Assembly: GCF_901709675.1 (NCBI RefSeq)
Contig: NC_051097.1
Location: 7,854,039 to 7,918,038, forward strand
Reading direction: 5' to 3'
DNA from: Syngnathus acus
Taxonomy: Eukaryota; Chordata; Actinopteri; Syngnathiformes; Syngnathidae
Length of the DNA: 64,000 bases
The first letter of the stretch is position 1. Each line of letters starts with the position of its first letter. This document shows positions 58,981 to 64,000 of this stretch, piece by piece. The position numbers were made by a program, and so were the translations under genes. The notes under the pieces are model-generated. The model ran no database searches and was not told where the DNA came from. It saw only the letters and a program-made list of their open reading frames with translations.

Positions 58981-61206
58981 TACATGCATGCATGCGTACA
59001 TACATACATACATACATACATACATACATACATACATACATACATACATACATACATAATTACATTAATTAATAAATAAATACATTCATTCATTCATTCA
59101 TACATACATACGTACATGCATGCATACATACATACATTCATCAATACATACATACATACATACATTCATTAATACATCTATACATTCATGCATGCATGCA
59201 TACATACATACATACAGACATACAATTCATTCATTCATTCATTCATACACACACACCATACATTCATTAATACACACATACATACCTACATACACAATTA
59301 CATTCATTCATTAATACATACATTCATACATTCATTAATACATACATGCATTCATTAATACATATACATACATTCATACATACATTCATTCATGCATGCA
59401 TGCATTCATTTATACATAAATAAATACATACATACTTACATACATACTACATACATTCATTAATACATCTATACATTCATGCATGCATGCATGCATACAA
59501 TTCATTCATTCATTCATACACACATACATTCATTAATACACACATACATAAATGTGTGAATGTAATTGTGTATGTAGGTATGTATGTGTGTATTAATGAA
59601 TGTATGTATGACGTATACATTCATTAATACATACATGCATTCATTAATACATACATACATACATTCATACATACATGTATGTGTGTGTGTATGTATGTAT
59701 GTACATGTATGTCTGTATGTATGTAAGTATGTATGTATGAATGAATGAATGTGTTTATGTATGTATGTATGTATGTATGTATGTATGTATGTATGTATGT
59801 ATGTATGTATGTATGTATGTATGTATGTATGTATGCATGCATTAATGAATGTATGTGTGTATGAATGAATGAATGAATGAATTGTATGCATGCATGCATG
59901 CATGAATGTATAGATGTATTAATGAATGTATGTAGTATGTATGTAAGTATGTATGTATTTATGTATAAATGAATGCATGCATGCATGAATGAATGTATGT
60001 ATGAATGTATGTATGTATTAATGAATGCATGTATGTATTAATGAATGTATGAATGTATGTGTGTATTACTGAATATATGTGTGTATGAATGAATGAATGA
60101 ATTGTATGCATGCATGTATGTATTAATGAATGTAATATGTATGTGTGTATGTACGTGTATGGATGTATGTATTGTAAGTATGTATGTATGTATGAATGAA
60201 TGAATGTGTTTATGTATGTATTGATGAATGTATGAATGTATGTATTGATGAATGAATGTAATTGTGTATGTAGGTATGTATGTGTGTATTAATGAATATA
60301 TGTGTGTATGAATGAATGAATGAATTGTATGCATGCATGCATGCATGAATTTATAGATGTATTAATGAATGTATGTAGTATGTATGTATGTATTTATGTA
60401 TAAATGAATGCATGCATGCATGAATGTATGTATGAATGTATGTATGTATTAATGAATGCATGTATGTATTAATGAATGTATGAATGTATGTGTGTATTAC
60501 TGAATGTATGTGTGTATGAATGGATGAATGTGTTTATGTATGTATGTATGTATGTATGTATGTATGTATGTATGTATGCATGCATTAATGAATGTATGTG
60601 TGTATGAATGAATGAATGAATGAATGAATGAATTGTATGCATGCATGAATGTATAGATGTATAGATGTATTAATGAATGTAATATGTATGTGTGTATGTA
60701 CGTGTATGGATGTATGTATTGTAAGTATGTATGTATGAATGAATGAATGAATGTGTTTATGTATGTATTGATGAATGTATGAATGTATGTATTGATGAAT
60801 GAATGTAATTGTGTATGTAGGTATGTATGTGCGTATTAATGAATATATGTGTGTATGAATGAATGAATGAATTGTATGCATGCATGCATGCATGAATGTA
60901 TAGATGTATTAATGAATGTATGTAGTATGTATGTAAGTATGTATGTATTTATGTATAAATGAATGCATGCATGCATGAATGAATGTATTAAATCTGTATG
61001 TGTGTGTGTATGTATGTATGTACGTGTATGTATTTATGTATAAATGAATGCATGCATGCATGAATGAATGTATGTATGAATGTATGTATGTATTAATGAA
61101 TGTATGTATGTATGTATGTATGTATGTATGTATGTATGTATGCATGTATGTATGTATTAATGAATGTATGAATGTATGTATTAATGAATGGATGTAATTG
61201 TGTATG

Positions 61207-62858
61207 TAGGTATGTATGTGTGTATTAATGAATGTATGTAGTATGTATGTAAGTATGTATGTATTTATGTATAAATGAATGCATGCATGCATGCATGAAT
61301 GAATGTATGTATTAATGAATGTATGAATGTATGTGTGTATTACTGAATGTATGTGTGTATGAATGAATGAATGAATTGTATGCATGCATGTATGTATTAA
61401 TGAATGTATGAATGTATGTATTAATGAATGAATGTAATTGTGGATGTAGGTATGTATGTGTGTATTAATGAATGTATGTGTATGACTGAATGAATGAATT
61501 GTATGCATGCGTGCATGCATGAATGTATAGATGTATTAATGAGTGTAATCTGTATGTGTGTGTGTATGTATGTATGTACGTGTATGTATGTATGTATGTA
61601 TTTATGTATAACTGAATGCATGCATGCATGCATGCATGAATGAATGTATGTATGAATGTATGTATGTATTAATGAATGTATGTATGTATGTATGTATGTA
61701 TTTATGAATGTATGTATTAATGAATGGATGTAATTGTGTATGTAGGTATGTATGTGTGTATTAATGAATGTATGTAGTATGTATGTAAGTATGTATGTAT
61801 TTATGTATAAATGAATGCATGCATGAATGAATGTATGTATGAATGTATGTATGTATTAATGAATGTATGAATGTATGTGTGTATTACTGAATGTATGTGT
61901 GTATGAATGAATGAATGAATTGTATGCATGCATGTATGTATTACTGAATGTATGAATGTATGTATTAATGAATGAATGTAATTGTGGATGTAGGTATGTA
62001 TGTGTGTATTAATGAATGTATGTGTGTATGAATGAATGAATGAATTGTATGCATGCATGCATGCATGAATGTATAGATGTATTAATGAGTGTAATCTGTA
62101 TCTGTGTGTGTATGTATGTATGTACGTGTATGTATGTATGTATTTATGTATAAATGAATGCATGCATGCATGCATGCATGCATGAATGAATGTATGTATG
62201 AATGTATGTATGTATTAATGAATGTATGTATGTATGTATGTATGTATGTATGTATTAATGAATGTATGAATGTATGTATTAATGAATGGATGTAATTGTG
62301 TATGTAGGTATGTATGTGTGTATTAATGAATGTATGTAGTATGTATGTAAGTATGTATGTATTTATGTATAAATGAATGCATGCATGCATGAATGAATGA
62401 ATGTATGTATGAATGTATGTATGTATGTATGTATGTATTAATGAATGTATGAATGTATGTGTGTATTACTGAATGTATGTGTGTATGAATGAATGAATGA
62501 ATTGTATGCATGCATGTATGTATTACTGAATGTATGAATGTATGTATTAATGAATGAATGTAATTGTGGATGTAGGTATGTATGTGTGTATTAATGAATG
62601 TATGTGTGTGTGAATGAATGAATGAATTGTATGCATGCATGCATGCATGAATGTATAGATGTATTAATGAGTGTAATCTGTATGTGTGTGTGTATGTATG
62701 TATGTACGTGTATGTATGTATGTATTTATGTATAAATGAATGCATGCATGCATGAATGAATGTATGTATGTATTAATGAATGTATGTATGTATGTATGTA
62801 TGTATTAATGAATGTATGAATGTATGTATTAATGAATGAATGTAATTGTGTATGTAGG
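61207..62858 (-). repeat. Higher-order repeat section of the satellite
   Basis: Landmark TAGGTATGTATGTGTG recurs at 61207, 61743 and 62305 (preceded by GTGTATG) and at 61447, 61991 and 62573 (preceded by GTGGATG). The unit is therefore 536-582 bp with two sub-blocks of about 240-268 and 296-314 bp. GTGTAATCTGTAT recurs at about 61543, 62089 and 62671 with the same period. An earlier variant pair (GTAATATGTATG) at about 60131 and 60677 shows the same 546-bp step. Confidence 0.85.
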
Positions 62859-63103
62859 TACATAAACACATTCATTCATTCATACATACATACATAGATG
62901 TATTAATGAGTGTAATCTGTATGTGTGTGTGTATGTATGTATGTACGTGTATGTATGTATGTATTTATGTATAAATGAATGCATGCATGCATGAATGAAT
63001 GTATGTATGAATGTATGTATGTATTAATGAATGTATGTATGTATGTATTAATGAATGTATGAATGTATGTATTAATGAATGAATGTAATTGTGTATGTAG
63101 GTA

Positions 63104-63285
63104 CATAAACACATTCATTCATTCATACATACATACATACTTACAATACATACATACATTTATTAATACATCTATACATTCATGCATGCATGCATGCAAA
63201 CAATTCATTCATTCATTCATACACACATACATTCATTAATACACACATACATACCTACATACACAATTACATTAATTCATTAATA
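63104..63285 (+). repeat. Long direct repeat within satellite
   Basis: The stretch from CATAAACACATTC through CTTACAATACATAC, TTTATTAATACATCTATAC and GCAAACAATTC to ACACAATTACATT is repeated almost exactly at 63833-64000. The offset is about 721-729 bp, with one 8-bp length difference. It shows a second, longer duplication scale in the right part of the array. Confidence 0.85.
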
Positions 63286-63370
63286 CATACATTCATACAT
63301 TCATTAATACATACATACATTCATTCATGCATGCATGCATGCATTCATTTATACATAAATACATACATAC

Positions 63371-63401
<31 letters not shown>

Positions 63402-64000
63402 CATACATACATACATACATACATACATACATACATACATTAATACATCTATACATTCATGCATGCATGCATACAATTCATTCATTCATTCATTCATACA
63501 CACATACATTCATTAATACACACATACATACCTACATACACAATTACATTCATTCATTAATACATACATCCATTAATACATACATACATGTATGTAGGTA
63601 TGTATGTGTGTATTAATGAATGTATGTAGTATGTATGTATTTATGTATAAATGAATGCATGCATGCATGAATGAATGTATGTATGAATGTATGTATGTAT
63701 GTATTAATGAATGCATGTATGTATTAATGAATGTATACGTCATACATACATTCATTAATACACACATACATACCTACATACACAATTACATTCATTCATC
63801 AATACATACATTCATACATTCATCAATACATACATAAACACATTCATTCATTCATACATACTTACAATACATACATACATTTATTAATACATCTATACAT
63901 TCATGCATGCATGCATGCAAACAATTCATTCATTCATTCATACACACATACATTCATTAATACACACATACATACCTACATACACAATTACATTCATTCA

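Larger units (their letters stand above)
58981..64000. repeat. Large tetranucleotide satellite with strand switches
   Basis: Over 5 kb, open at the window edge. Built from in-phase 4-bp words TACA, TTCA, TGCA, TTAA and TAAA, or their complements. Pure TACA lies at about 58997-59058 and 63374-63442, and pure TATG at about 59757-59834. The array reads as TACA-type to about 59550, and mainly as TGTA-type from 59676 to 62858. Orientation changes near 59550, 59613, 59675, 62858, 62896, 63102, 63590 and 63736. TGCATGCA words are self-complementary. The 4-bp phase gives a 12-bp codon period without stops, which creates long fake frames encoding IHTY repeats. Confidence 0.97.

Noticed and set aside
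59120-63837. Many long open frames (up to 203 codons) encoding IHTYIHTY-like or MYVCMYVC-like repeats
   Set aside because: They arise because a 4-bp repeat read in triplets cycles every 12 bp without stops. Frames are open on both strands, so no protein is implied.
1-64000. CRISPR arrays, bacterial operons, rRNA, tRNA and known microRNA stems
   Set aside because: I looked for spacer-repeat spacing, tRNA GGTTCGAAT-type boxes and familiar microRNA seeds and arms on both strands and saw none. The composition is that of vertebrate DNA.

Overview
This window reads as nuclear DNA of a vertebrate, most likely a teleost fish. I found no protein gene, rRNA, tRNA or recognisable microRNA on either strand. 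Open reading frames are short, start at random ATGs and match no family I know; the longest (up to 203 codons) lie in a tetranucleotide satellite that simply lacks stop codons. The teleost assignment rests on the dispersed repeats: hAT elements with CAGTG...CACTG ends, Tc1/mariner fragments starting TACAGT, and a degraded copy of the 'GGCGACCAATCCAGGGTGTAC' repeat. It also rests on frequent (CA)n/(TG)n microsatellites and low overall transposon density. The species cannot be named from this.

Layout. Positions 1-57.3 kb are mixed-complexity noncoding DNA: intergenic sequence or a very long intron. Within it are four CpG-rich patches (about 3.6, 8, 41.7 and 45.2 kb) and several blocks that look like conserved noncoding enhancers, rich in homeodomain, GATA and FOX-like cores. 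Small transposon remnants lie at about 9.3, 20.4, 25.7, 26.97, 39.6, 42.1 and 46.2 kb. The most notable item in this part is a pair of about 150-bp blocks at 33.5 and 34.6 kb. They are clearly related to each other (roughly 70% identity by eye, same orientation, about 1.13 kb apart) and are not low-complexity, which suggests an old local duplication of a regulatory element.

From 57.3 to 58.9 kb there is an intact 313-bp nonautonomous hAT element with a perfect 8-bp target duplication, a Tc1-like fragment, and a speculative 79-bp exon candidate. From about 58.98 kb to the right edge (over 5 kb, open-ended) lies a large tetranucleotide satellite built from TACA, TTCA, TGCA and TTAA words. It switches strand orientation about eight times, has a higher-order period of about 540-580 bp in its centre, and contains long exact inverted and direct copies.

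How it works together: nothing here encodes a product. The most economical view is a regulatory gene desert or giant intron beside a developmental gene outside the window, bordered on the right by an unstable, fold-back-prone satellite. Enhancer, CTCF and exon calls are inferences from motif or texture and carry low confidence.
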